Source: Carettochelys insculpta
Lineage: Eukaryota > Chordata > Testudines > Carettochelyidae
Assembly (NCBI RefSeq): GCF_033958435.1
Contig: NC_134137.1
Location: 240,482,501 to 240,546,500, forward strand
DNA: 64,000 bases
Direction: 5' to 3'
This document shows positions 26,476 to 37,730 of the stretch, in pieces. The position numbers and the translations under genes were made by a program. The notes under the pieces are model-generated. The model was not told the origin of the DNA. It did not search any database and saw nothing but the letters and a program-made list of their open reading frames with translations. Within the stretch, counting starts at the first letter, position 1. Every line of letters begins with the position of its first letter.

Positions 26476-26760
26476 TAGGCATACATCAGCATCTGCAGTT
26501 GGGAAAGTTACTCATCCAAGCTCACTAAAAGCCACTGATGGCACAAAATACAACTACAATTTTTCCTCTCTTTAACCCTTGGTTTCATGACCTGGTTGTC
26601 ATTCATATTTTCATTTTTTGATAAATTTGCAAAACATATTTCCCCCCCATGAGAATGTGTCTCACTAGACTTTATTTAGCCAGAACCACCTGTTTCCCAG
26701 TCTACACACAATGATCAAACTAAATCCTCAGTGCAATCTCCTCTGTTACGAAGGAAATGA

Positions 26761-26778
26761 CTACTACTACTACTACTA
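26761..26778 (+). repeat. (CTA)6 microsatellite
   Basis: Six perfect CTA units. Confidence 0.95.
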
Positions 26779-26917
26779 AGTCTTCAAGGGGGCCACACGC
26801 AGTATTTGTACCATAGCTCTCACCTATTATGAAGAAAACATCTCTTCTTATGAGGCTCTACTGAAGTGGCCATTCAAAGAACTGTAGTTAATATACAAAA
26901 AGGTTTGTGGTGGCTCT

Positions 26918-27006
26918 CCTTGCTTGAACTTCTATAGCGGAAGAGAACATGTGCTTGGCTTTACACCCTATCTGAACTATGTTACATGTAAACATAACAC
27001 ATCCTA
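26918..27006 (+). repeat. Diverged direct repeat, copy B
   Basis: Partner of 26386-26475: 'cttgcttgaacttctatagc' through 'aaacataacac'. It could be a tandem duplication or two copies of one old interspersed repeat. No terminal structure is visible. Confidence 0.65.
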
Positions 27007-27549
27007 ACAGTTTAGAGCTAAAGGCCGATGGAAAGTTTTACATGTTAATTTGCCAGAAGTATTACTCCAAGACGGCCTCTAGCAGATTAGCACGTCTGTA
27101 AATTCCACTATAATGGAGTTAGACCCTAATTGTAGGAATGATACTGCAATCCACAGAGATGAAAGGATGAATATAAAAAGGATACAGATGCCAGAACAGC
27201 CCCAGCTCAAGAAAGAAGTATATAATAATGTGAGATCTCCTTCCTCATTGTCATTTCCCTATTCCATCACACCTCTACTTCATGCATAACATTTTAGAGG
27301 CTTTATGACCATTCACTCTGTAAAACTGGTATGGCGCCATTGATTTCAGTAGAGCTATTCAATTTATTTGAGGTGAGGACATGGCTGTATATTTATAAGT
27401 AAAAGACTATAAAAATTTTTTCCCTGTTTAACAGAACTTTGTAATGATCCCCACTGTACAATAAGAAAAGATACTATCCACTGATCATATATGCTAGCCT
27501 GAGATTCAAAACACCTGAAGTAAATTCCCTGCTATGCAACAAACCGCCT

Positions 27550-27690
27550 GTATCATTTTGAGAAAGTTCCTTAGTCTCACTGTGCCTCAACTCCCCATCT
27601 GTAAAATGGGGTAATAGCTTTGCCCAACCTCATGAGGAGCTGAGAAGACTGAGGCTCAGACATTAAAGTGCTGGGGCCACATGGCCCTTA
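27550..27690. repeat. MIR-like ancient SINE fragment
   Basis: The run 'ctcactgtgcctcaactccc' followed by 'catctgtaaaatggggtaat' is characteristic of the MIR core-SINE body. Ends are worn and no target duplication remains. Confidence 0.65.
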
Positions 27691-28479
27691 GGGGACTACC
27701 TCAGACAGCGAGATTCATTAATAAGATCAAATCAAAAGTTCTAGTAGATCTGCTATAACCAGAACCCACTCTTCAACAAAATCCTCTATTCCTGCCAAAC
27801 AATAATTAAAAACAAAACCAAAAACATTTAACTTGATGTTGGAGACCTCATATGAACTACAGAGCACAGACCATAGACCAGAAGCTAAACTGCAGCCTGT
27901 ACTGTGTCTTCATGCTTCACCAAGTATTAGGCCCAAATGTATCATGGGTAGCTGTCACCTTCAGTTATGCTATTCAAGCAAAAATAAAATGAAATAAAAT
28001 TAAAAAAGCAGACGTGTACAAAAACATGCCATGCCTGCAACAGACAACAACCTGGGAAGCAGTGAGAGAGTCAACTGCTGTATTCGGGTCAGGAGGGGAT
28101 GCTGTTAAATAAATGGCATTTCTCTACATTTTACCTATAAGGCATTTTTCACTTAGTTTTACAGTGACCTGCTAAAATAAATCCCTGGGGCACTGTTGCT
28201 GGCACCAGAGAGGTTAATGAAGTACCCAGAATGGAAAACTTTATTTCTAGGCTTACTTTCTTTTCAGAGTTACAGTTTCAGAGCTCTGACAGGGAACTGC
28301 TACTGCATAGGGACTATCCACTCCTTGGGAGGATAGCTAGGTTAACACTGCAGCTAGAGTGAAAGCTAAGGGGAAGACTGGAAAAAGGAGTTGGCAAGCC
28401 AGATGTAGAAGTTGTTAGAATTAAAAAAAGAGAGTGGCTAAAGAGATTACTCAAAAAGGAAGAGATGCACCAGAACTCA

Positions 28480-28830
28480 TCTAGTTGAATGTCCTAGCTC
28501 TGACAATGATTAGCCCCAGAGGCTACAGAAAAAGGTACAAGAACTCCGCCTTAAGCACCTGTGGGATAATTTATTCTTCATACCACAGTGTGTTCAGTTT
28601 CTTCCTGGTCTCTAATAGTTATTGATGAGCTTAACTCTGAAACACAAGGTTAATCTCCCTTCCAACATTTTCGTCATTATTAAGTATTTAAATTATCCAA
28701 TATCCTTTAAAAAATGCTAAGTTTTTGCTCTCAACAACATCCTGGGGCAGTGAGTACCACAGTCTAATTACATGTTGCCCAAAGAAGTACTTTTACAATT
28801 GAATGTGCCACTGAGGGAGGGAGAGATTTT
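28480..28830 (-). mobile_element. Ancient CR1/L3-like LINE 3' region
   Basis: Read in reverse, this resembles the 3' part of the element at 35262-36625: a 'gctctgacaatgattagccc' block matches its 'cttctgacaaacagaggc' block, and 'agtaccacagtctaattac' with 'aagaagtac' matches its region before the 3' UTR. The level of decay is high. Confidence 0.5.
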
Positions 28831-29395
28831 AGCATACCAAACATTTTTTGGCCCTCTGGTAAATCCTGAAAAAATACTTAAGAGGCTTATGAAGATACAA
28901 CATTAGTATCCACATCTTCAAAAATTATCTGAAGATAACTTTATCCACATCTGCAGATGCAGATACCTGTGGATATAAATTGCAGAGTTCTAGATATAAA
29001 ATTTGTATCTGCAGTCATATTTTCAGAAATGAGCCATAGACAATGGTGAATACAAGGCCTATATCCATGTATTTGCAGGCCTCTAATAATACTCTCTCAC
29101 TAAAACAGATTCTGATTTCCATCACTGCCTACATGCTCTGTTGTAAAGCACACGTTGATTGCACAGCGTTTCTAGAAGCCACAGCATTATGCGTAATTCA
29201 TTTTTCATAAAGCCCTTGAGCTAGGCGATGCATAGCACAGAAGAAGTTCTATGCATGGATTCATGGAGAATGAATGACCTTCTCTCCATTAGAAGTGGGT
29301 CAACCCTTCTGGATCAAAGTTCTGACAAAATGATAGAAGAAATGAATGCATCTATACTCTGACCTTTCTCTGCTATAACTGTTTCGTGAATAAAA

Positions 29396-29470
29396 TATTG
29401 GAATCGTAGACTCCTAGGGCTGGAAGAGACCTCCGGAGGTCATTGAGTCCACCCCTCCACCCCCCAGAAA
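29396..29470 (-). mobile_element. CR1 LINE 3'-end fragment
   Basis: 'ggaatcgtagactcctaggg' followed by 'gacctccggaggtcattgag' is a CR1 3' terminus in reverse, kept for about 70 bp only. Very short 5'-truncated insertions of this kind are usual for CR1. Confidence 0.85.
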
Positions 29471-30951
29471 TGATTATATTACAATAATGCATAATAATAC
29501 CAAGTGCTCTTATATATATAACTTTTCATTAATAGATCGCAAAGCACTATACAAAGGAAATCATTACAATTTCATCTCATTTGGTTAAATATAGACCCAC
29601 AGGCCTTGCTAAAGGAGGACTGTGACAGTACAACCAGTATTCATCAAAAACATGATTTTGATTATAAAAGCAGTACAACAAAATAAGAGCAATTCTGGTA
29701 TCACATATTTTCTCTAAATTAAAGGGGAGCATGTACTTAGACTAGGATACATGTGTGCATCTGATATAAACAGCACCTGGGCACCAAAATCTTTTCATAA
29801 ATGGAATACTGAGGACAGTTAGAGCTGTTCTTTCAAGCCTTGCTTAGCTTAGCAGGACGTTAATTTTTGCACGTTGCATATGACAACCATCCAAGGCACT
29901 TATTTAGCCAACACTCTGAGCCTTTTGTCATGAAAAATGTTGACTTATTCTTCCAGCAGTTTCTCAGTCTCATTACTCTTACATTACATCATGAATGAAA
30001 CTTATTTTCCAAAATATGTTTCTTACATTCTCCCAAGGAAACAAGTCACAAAATTTTACTTTGACAAGTCTACTTGTGAGTGCAACTCTTTTTAAGAAAA
30101 AATTTAATTCATTCCAAATAAGGAAACATACTTGTGATATCTATTTGCAATAAAAACTCTTGACTTGTTAAATGTAATTGCTTTTCACTGAAGTTCGCAT
30201 GGTGAAAGTACAGCTTTCAGTCAAGTGCAGAGCACACAGATCTATGTGTATACATCTCCCCATTTTTGCACTGCCTTTATATTTAATTATGTGCTGCTGC
30301 CACTTAAAATACACACTTGTCCAGACCAGAAGAAACACCTGAGAAACAACATTTAACAAGGACTTTTCAATTAATTCGAATATGATGGCTCTTGATTTTC
30401 AGCATAATTGCCCAGGAAACAGTTACGAACCTCTGTGCTTGAGGTTAAAGGTTGGCTGTCAAAAACATTGTCTCTTTTTCTGGCTTTCCAGATTGACAAA
30501 AGAAAACATTCAACCTACTATGTTGGAGTTTATTCTAATATTGAGTAATGGGTTTCTAATGCAAGCACCATCACCAATACTGGCCAAACAAGCTTCCAAA
30601 AGTGACATTAAAAGAAAAAAAAAAAAGGCAGAGGTGATACATGTTAAATACATCAGACATTAAAGAAAATGAATACAATTACATTCAAGCTTATTTCAAA
30701 AGTGGATATTTATGTGTGAACATACACAAATCTAACGGAATATAAACACCTACCGTAGATAACCTACAGATTGGCTATTTATTTTAATAAACAAAGGGGC
30801 CCCTGCAGTATGCTCTTAAGAAAAGGAAACGCATTATAGAAATAAAGCCACCACCTCACACTGCCTCCCACTGGGAACTCAAAGGAACTATTCGTGTACT
30901 TGAAGAGAACTGTGGGACGCAAGTAAGAGCAGGACTGGGTACTCAGGCTTT

Positions 30952-31240
30952 GTCTATCCTGGCAATTGAGCGAGAAAAATTTTCTTTCACAGGTATGAAA
31001 ACCCCACTCACCGCACCCCCCAACAACTAAAGCTTTGCTGCAGTGAGTACTAATGCAAACAGTGCTTCGTCAGCAGGAGAGCACTCCTGCAGACAAAGCA
31101 AATGCTGCACACTGGTAGTGGGTGGAAGATTTTAGTCAGCAAAATTGCCAACAAACAGTGTTTACATGGCCTGCCTTTTGGCGACAGAGCTGTGTCCGCA
31201 CAGCCATGCCACTAAAAGCTGTGTAGTGTAGACATACCCC
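30952..31240. mobile_element. Decayed small TIR element
   Basis: The left end GGCTTTGTCTATCCTGGCA and right end AGTGTAGACATACCCC are imperfect inverse ends of the 'tgtctacact' type that recurs in this window. No frame and no clear target duplication were found. Confidence 0.6.
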
Positions 31241-31269
31241 GAGTGTGTGATACAACAGAGAAAGCACAA

Positions 31270-32190
31270 ATTCTAATTGCGTCCCACGGGCACACATTCT
31301 CTACTGCGGGCCAGATCTGATCATGGATGGGGCAAGGGGGGAGCAGCTCTGGAGCTCTGTATGCAGCCACTCCACTCGCCCCTGGCTAGTAGAAAGGCAG
31401 TGCAGGAAAACACTCGCCAAAGGCTCTACCCACTGCTCCACTGGCCCGCATCAGGCCAACCGAAACAGCAAAGTATGCAGAGCCAAGTAAGCACTCCCCA
31501 TCTACCTCGGGGTCGGGGCATGAACATCCTCACATGGCCCCACACCCAACCCTCCACCCCACTCATGCCCAGACCCCTCACCTCATTGCACTCCCTGGCA
31601 GCCCCTCCCACATGCTGAAACCCTCATTTTTGGCCCCACCACAGAACCTCAGTGGTCTCACAAAATATACTACCCCCAGGACCACAGAAGTGTTAACCTG
31701 GTTTGTGGGAAGTCCTGAACCTTGGTCCTCCCTCCCTACCCCCCCTGCTTTGTGGGGCACATGTGGGGAGTGAGGTGCATCAGTCAGTGGTCACATCAAT
31801 GGCGAGTGTGTCTGGGTTTTTTTTTACTTTTCACTTTTGTGTGCCCCCCCAACCCCGACCCAAAAGAGATTCCCCATCCCTGCTGTAAATAAAGACAATG
31901 TTGAAATCTGTGGCTTTGGGCATGAATTAATGTTTGACTTTATTTAAAACAAAGTTTGGTAAACTAACATAATATATGGAATAAGATATAAATACACATC
32001 CCCCTGTATTATAGCTGTGTATTTATGTTTTTACAATCCAGTAGCCTAACATGAATAATTTAGTATTTAAGGTATTTAGAAATAAGTGAATGCATTTTTT
32101 GTCATCATAGGTGGTTGGCTTGTGGTCCATTTGTGCTGAATGGGGTGGGCCATGGGCCAAAGAGTTTGAGAACCGATGCGGCTATGAAAG
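31270..32190. other. C-rich stretch with hAT-like ends
   Basis: About 31830-31885 ends with 'gattccccatccctgctg' and about 32085-32190 ends with 'ccaaagagtttgagaaccg', both resembling right termini of nonautonomous hAT elements. Matching left ends were not found, so no element is delimited. The C-rich open frames between 31270 and 31780 have no protein features. Confidence 0.4.
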
Positions 32191-32539
32191 GGCTGCTGGG
32201 CAGTTTCATACACAGAGAAATAAAATATATGACCTGAGTCTTTGTGCTCATTGAAAACACAATATGTAGTCATGTGTACTCACTCACGCCATGGCTGAGG
32301 AGATGTGACTGCTGTTGTTTCTATTTTTGTCTTGCATCCCTTTATTTTTTCTCTTTGTATCACAAACTAATGTGGGGAATTCTGGTGTTGGTAGGTAGGG
32401 GCCTTTATAACAGTTTTCTTTTAATCCGCTTTTCTTCCCAGGCATGATAGTTGTGCTATTTTTGCTTCTCCCCTTCACCCTTTCTAAGAACTCTCTCAAG
32501 TAGTCCCAAGCCAGCTACGGCTCCCTCTCTGAGATCAGT

Positions 32540-32910
32540 GAAAGCAGTAACTTCCATCAGCCAGGCTGTGTGTAGATCGCTGGAAAACCATTGGCAAAAG
32601 ATACACAACGCATTTGTGTATCTTTTGTCGACAGTTCTGGCAGGGGAGGCTTTTCAGACATTTGGCCTGTCCAAACAGAGCCAAAATGTCAGGAAACACC
32701 CCGTGTTGGGACACCCCTTCTTCCTTATGGAATGAGGTATACAGAGGTGTCGTCAGAACGCTTCTGAGCAACAGATCTCTTCCAACAGATGTGCAGTCTG
32801 GACACACGGTCTATTGCCAAAACATCCAGAAACCAATCAGGTGCTCCCTCCTCACTCCACTGGGAAGGGCAAAGCACAGTCCCTCTACAGTGCTCCCACA
32901 CCACCAAAGC
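32540..32910. mobile_element. MITE-like element with internal hairpin
   Basis: A perfect 13-bp inverted repeat, AAAAGATACACAA at 32596-32608 and its complement at 32614-32626, sits near 'tgtcgacag' and 'ttccaacagatgtg' motifs that also occur at 52585-53060. It is probably the same nonautonomous family. The borders are estimates. Confidence 0.5.
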
Positions 32911-33659
32911 CTCGGAGAAGGTAACTTTAAGCTACCTTCTGACTCCCTGATCCTGGGCTGGATCTGTGTTGGGCGGGTTGCTGCCTCTGATTAGAGCAAC
33001 TTGAATACTGCTCTAAATCCCTCTGGCTACTAACAACCCCTTATAGCCCATTCTGCCAGCTGCAGACCACTGAAGTGCAAGGATGACCTGGTTATCATCT
33101 TCTTCCCCCTGCCACAATGTTACACTACCAGCTGGGAAAAGCATACTACAAAAGCAACTATGCTGATTCTATGCCAGACAACCTTTATATTGGGAGAATA
33201 TGACCAAGTGATTTTACATCAGCATTGTACCAGTTTAAGACCCAAGAGAAAGTAGCCTACAATTACTTTTTCCACAGCTTATTCTGTTTACACAGACTTC
33301 TTTCCTCACATGCTGTACTGCCAGAAAATTGGTCTTGACATCTGTCGTTCAATCATAATCAATTGTTGGACGATAGAAGCCAAGATGAAGAAAGTGATTG
33401 CTTTTAGGGGGATTGAAAAGCTTTCTTTAATAGTGAGAAAGAACCACCTGGTACAGAATGAAATAAAGCCTGAGACACAAGGGATGAAAAAGGAGCTAGT
33501 TAGTGTACTTTGTTTAATAGCATAGAAACAAATTTTGTTTTAAGGGCCCTGAATGCCAGTTTCACTGCAGGGAGTGGGAAAGCGTGACTGACTGTCTCAA
33601 TTCTTAAATATGCCATAAGCCAAGATTTTTATAAAAATGGGTGCCTAAAATTAGGCTTC

Positions 33660-33760
33660 TCTACATAGTCCCAAATCAGCAAAGTGCTTGGTCAAATGCT
33701 TAACTTTGGGAACATGAAGAGCCCCATTCATTTTCAGTAGTGGCTCATGACCCCAGTAAC
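33660..33760. repeat. Ancient interspersed repeat fragment
   Basis: 'caaatcagcaaagtgcttgg' with 'atgcttaactttggg' and 'agccccattca' belongs to the same worn family as segments near 34725-34915, 38225-38365 and 39975-40095, recognisable by 'gatcctgcaaacacttatgc'-like and 'cccattgatgtcaatagg'-like blocks. The family name is not known to me. Confidence 0.45.
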
Positions 33761-34724
33761 ACGATGCGCATTTGGCCCATAGACCTAAATAAAGAGTCAG
33801 AAATCATATTTCAAATACGATACTAGAAAAGCTCGGCTTTGGGCACAAATTACTGGTGTCACAAAATTTCAAAAATGCAATATGCGGCACAAGTGCAAAA
33901 TGCTTAGGGCTCCCTCCTCGACTGTACCAGAATGAAGTTTCAGTGCAGAGGAAAGGGGAGAGGCAGTGAAGACAGGAAGTCAATGTAGGTCCGTAATTTT
34001 CAGTTCCCTGGCTCTGGTTCAAGTTAATGGCGCTGAGAGTCAGGTTTAATTGAAGCTGCTAGCACAAGCTTTTTTGCCATCTGAGGATCAGGCAAAATGG
34101 AGCTTTGTTGGGCTACATCCCATGATTGTTCCACTCTTCTCTGGCCATTCCCCACCCCTCAAGGTTCAACTTCCCACTTCCATTCCCTTTACACAGCCCT
34201 GGCAGAGGAGGCAGCAGATGATGGAGCTGAGGCAGGAAACTTGTGGAGTCACCTCTTCTGGCTTTACGTTAGAAGGTGCTTCGTCCTTGCAGGGTGAATT
34301 CTCTAGGGAAAGTCTCTGGGCCGTGTGCACTAGCACAACATAAATTCAGTAAATCACGGAATTCAGCCTGTTTCCTTTATTTATCTGAAAAGATCTGATA
34401 CCAGGATTCTGCTCTTCCCTCAAAGGGTTGAAATCAAAAGCACTTAAAGTTCAGTTTCATGCTCTGCTTTAGGTGTTCATCATATCATCCTTGGAGAAAG
34501 GATCCCTGGAGTCAGATCCCGACACACAAGCAATAGCTGGATTTTCAAATACATACTGGGAAATGTATTACCAACCTCTAGGATCAGATTCAGGCTACCC
34601 ATATTTCACTTGTGCATACATGAGAAAGAAGCAATGAGAGGTGGCATGGTACAGTGCTAGAGTTATCATTTGCTTCTGGCTGCCTAAAAACATGCTGACT
34701 TCACATCCTGATAGTGCCCCAAAA

Positions 34725-34915
34725 CCATGGGGCTGATGTTAGAGCCTATGGCTGTCAGTTCATTTCAGGACTTATCCCATTGATTTTAAACAGACTGGGG
34801 TATCACTCCATTGACTTCACCTGGTACTGGATTCCAGGCATCAATAGAGCCTGATTCAGCCAAGCACATACACAGTTATGCACATGCCTAAGTGCTCAGC
34901 TGAGCTGCAGTCTTA
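34725..34915. repeat. Ancient interspersed repeat fragment
   Basis: Contains 'cccattgattttaaa', 'ctccattgacttcacctgg' and 'gcctgattcagccaagcac', a worn member of the family noted at 33660-33760. Confidence 0.45.
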
Positions 34916-34985
34916 AGTTTGTAAATCCTTTGTATAGTTCTCTATTTTTTTCCTGCGGATTTCTCTTGTACTTCATGGCAATTAT

Positions 34986-35041
34986 CATAGAATCATAGAC
35001 TACTAGAACTGGAAAAGATGTTGAGAGGTCATCTGGTCCAA
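34986..35041 (-). mobile_element. CR1 3'-end stub
   Basis: 'tcatagaatcatagactac' followed by 'gaggtcatctggtcca' is a CR1 3' terminus in reverse, about 55 bp. It abuts a plus-strand CR1 at 35042, making a head-to-head arrangement. Confidence 0.75.
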
Positions 35042-37728
35042 ATCCTTAAGGAATGCATTCTCAAACACTTGGAGGGCAGGAAGGTGATCAGCAACTATCA
35101 ACAAGGATTCACCAAGGACAAGTCATGCCTCCCCAATCTAAGTGCCTTCAATGATGAGATAAGTGGCTGTATGGATATAGGAAAAGAGATGGCCATGACT
35201 TTAGCGTGGCTTGAATTTGGCAAAGCTTTTGATACAGTCTTCCACAGTATTCCACCCGGCAAAAGTCAACATGGCTTCTGTAAAGGGAAATCATGTCTTA
35301 CTAACCTAGCAGAGTTCACTGAAGGGTCAAACAAACATGTGGAGAAGGGAGATCCAGCAGATATAGTGTATTTAGATTTCCAGAAAGCCTTTGACAAGGT
35401 CCCTCACCAAAGACTCTTATATAAATTAAGTTGCCATGGGAGAAGAGGGAGGATTCTTTCATGGATTCAGAATTGGTTAAAAGACCGGAAACAAATGGTG
35501 GGAATAAATGGCAGATTTTCAGAATGGAGAGGGGTAACTAGTGGCGTTCCCCAAGGGTCAATCCTAGGACCAATCCTATTCAACTTAATTTATAAATGAT
35601 CTGAAGAAAGGGATAAACTGTGTTGTAGCAAAGTTTGCAGACTACACTAAACTGCTCAGGATAGTTAAGACCAAAGCAGACTGTGAAGAACTTCAAAAGG
35701 ATCTCACAAAACTGAGTGATTGGGCAACAAAATGTCCAATAAATTTAATATGGATAAATGTAAAGCAATGCACATTTTGGGGAAAAAAATACCCAACTAC
35801 ACATACAATATGATGGTGGCTAACTTAACTACAACTCATCAGGAAAGAGATCCTGGAGTCATATTGGATAGTTCTCTGAAAATATCCACACAGTGTGCAG
35901 TGGTAGTCAAAAAAGCCAACAGGATATTAGGAATAATTAAAAAAGGGATAGAGAATAAAACAGAGAATATCTTATTGCCCCTACATAAAACTATGGTACG
36001 TCCACATCTTGAATACTGCATACAGTTGTGCTCACCTCATCTCAAAAAAGATATATCGGCATTAGAAAAGGTTCAGAAAAGGGCAACTAAAACCATTAGG
36101 GGTTTGGACCGGGTCTCATATGACGAGAGATTAAAGAGACTAGGACTTTTCATCTTAGAAAGGAGGAGACTGAGGTGGGATATGATAGAGGTATATAAAA
36201 TTAAGAGTGGTGTGGAGAAGGGAACAAGTAAAAATTATTTACTTGTTCCCATAATATAAAAACTAGGAAACATCAAATGAAATTAATGGGCAGCAGGTTT
36301 AAAACAAATGAAAAGACATGCTTCTTCACACAGTGCACAGTTAAAATGTGTAAGTCGTTGCCAGAGGAGGCACTGAAAGCTAGTACTATAACAGGGTTTA
36401 AAAAAGAGCTAGATAAATTCATGGAGGTTAGATCCCTCAATGGCTATTAGCCAGCATGGGTAAGGAATGGAGTCCCTAGCCTCTGTTTGTCAGAAGCTGG
36501 AGATGGATTGCAGAAGAGAGATTACCTGTTGGCTTCATTCCCTCTAGGGCACCTGGTATTAGTCACTGTCAGCAGGCATGATACTTGGTTACATGGACCT
36601 TTGGTCTGATCCTGTATGGCTGTTCTTATTCTTGCCAGGAAGTTAAAGAAGTATGGCTTGAATTAATGGGTTATAAAATGGATAGAAAGCTGACTAAACT
36701 GTCAGGTTCAAGGGGTTGCGATCAACAGCTTGATGTCTAGCTGGCAATCAGCATCAAGCAGCATGCCCTCAGAGGTGGGGGGTTAGTCCTGGGATTGGTT
36801 TTGTTAATAATTAATTTATTAATAATCTAGATAATGGGATGGGTTGCACCCTCAGCAAATTTGCAGATGACACTAAGCTAGGGAGAGCTACGTATGCTGT
36901 ATCATAGGGATGGGGCCCAGAGTGACTGAGGTAAACTGGAGGATTGGGCCAAAAGAAATACAATGAGGTTCAGCAAGGACAAGTGTAGAGTCCTGTCCTT
37001 GGGATCTCACGCACTGATACAGGGTGGAGACCAGCTATCCAAAGAGCAATTGTGTAGAAAAGGACCTGTGGATCAGAGTGGATGAGAAGTTGGATATGAG
37101 TAAACAGTGTGCCCTTGCTGCCAAGACTAAGAGCATATTGGGCTGCATTAGTAGGAGCACTGCCAGCAGATCTAAGGAAGTGACTATTCCCTTCTATTCA
37201 CTACTAGAGAGGTCACATTTGGGGTATTGCATTCAATTTTGGGCCCGCCGCTACAGAAAGGATGTGAACAAGTTTCATAGAGCCCTGCAGAGGCCAATGA
37301 AAATCACTAGTATGCTGTGCATATGATGTATAAGGACCTAATGAGGGCACTGTTCTTATTTAGTCTGCAGAAGAGAAGAGTGAGGGAGGATTAAAAACAG
37401 CCTTTTAAGGAGGGCTCCAAAGAGGGTGGAGCCAAGGCTATTCTCAGTGGTGGCAGGTGACAGAACAAGCATCAATGGGCTCAAGTCACAGTGGGGGAGG
37501 TATACATTGGATGTTAGGGAAAAAAAAACTTTTTCACTGGGGATGTAGTGAAGTACTGAAATGGGTTACCTAGAGAGGTGGCAGAATCTCCATCATTAGC
37601 AGTTTTTAAGGCCTGGCTTAGCATCGCCCTGGCTGGGATGATTTAGTTGGGTTGGTCCTGCTTTCAGCAGTGGGGGTTGACTAGATGAGGTCCCTGCTAA
37701 CTCTAATCTTGTATGATTCTAGATGTTT
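35042..37728 (+). mobile_element. CR1 LINE split by a younger LINE
   Basis: The outer element consists of 35042-35260 and 36626-37728. The first part encodes reverse transcriptase fragments HLEGRKVISNYQQGFTKDKS and FGKAFDTVFHSI. The second resumes exactly where the first stops (KLKKYGLN), then shows an FADDTKL box near 36857, RSHLGYCIQFWARRYRKD near 37215, and the CR1 3' end ('ttgtatgattctag') near 37728. It is interrupted by many stops. The 1.36 kb between the parts is another LINE of a different subfamily. Confidence 0.82.
35262..36625 (+). mobile_element. CR1/L3-type LINE inserted into another CR1
   Basis: This carries a second copy of the same reverse transcriptase block (SQHGFCKGKSCLTNLAEF, IVYLDFQKAFDKVPHQRLL), then GVPQGSILGPILFN, a frameshift near 35600, an FADYTKLL segment near 35640 where the family has FADD, and RPHLEYCIQLCSPHLKKD near 36010. 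The 3' end is 'tttggtctgatcctgtatgg' with 'ctgttcttat', shared with 61470-61566. Pentanucleotide TATTC occurs before and after the insert and may be the target duplication. 5'-truncated and inactive. Confidence 0.82.
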
Positions 37729-37730
37729 AC

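Noticed and set aside
31277..31888. Pro/His-rich plus-strand frames
   Set aside because: C-rich low-complexity sequence between hAT-like ends. No domain or conserved motif was found.
32535..32994. Frames of 90-126 codons on both strands
   Set aside because: They lie on a MITE-like element and its flank. Opposite-strand peptides partly mirror each other because of inverted motifs.
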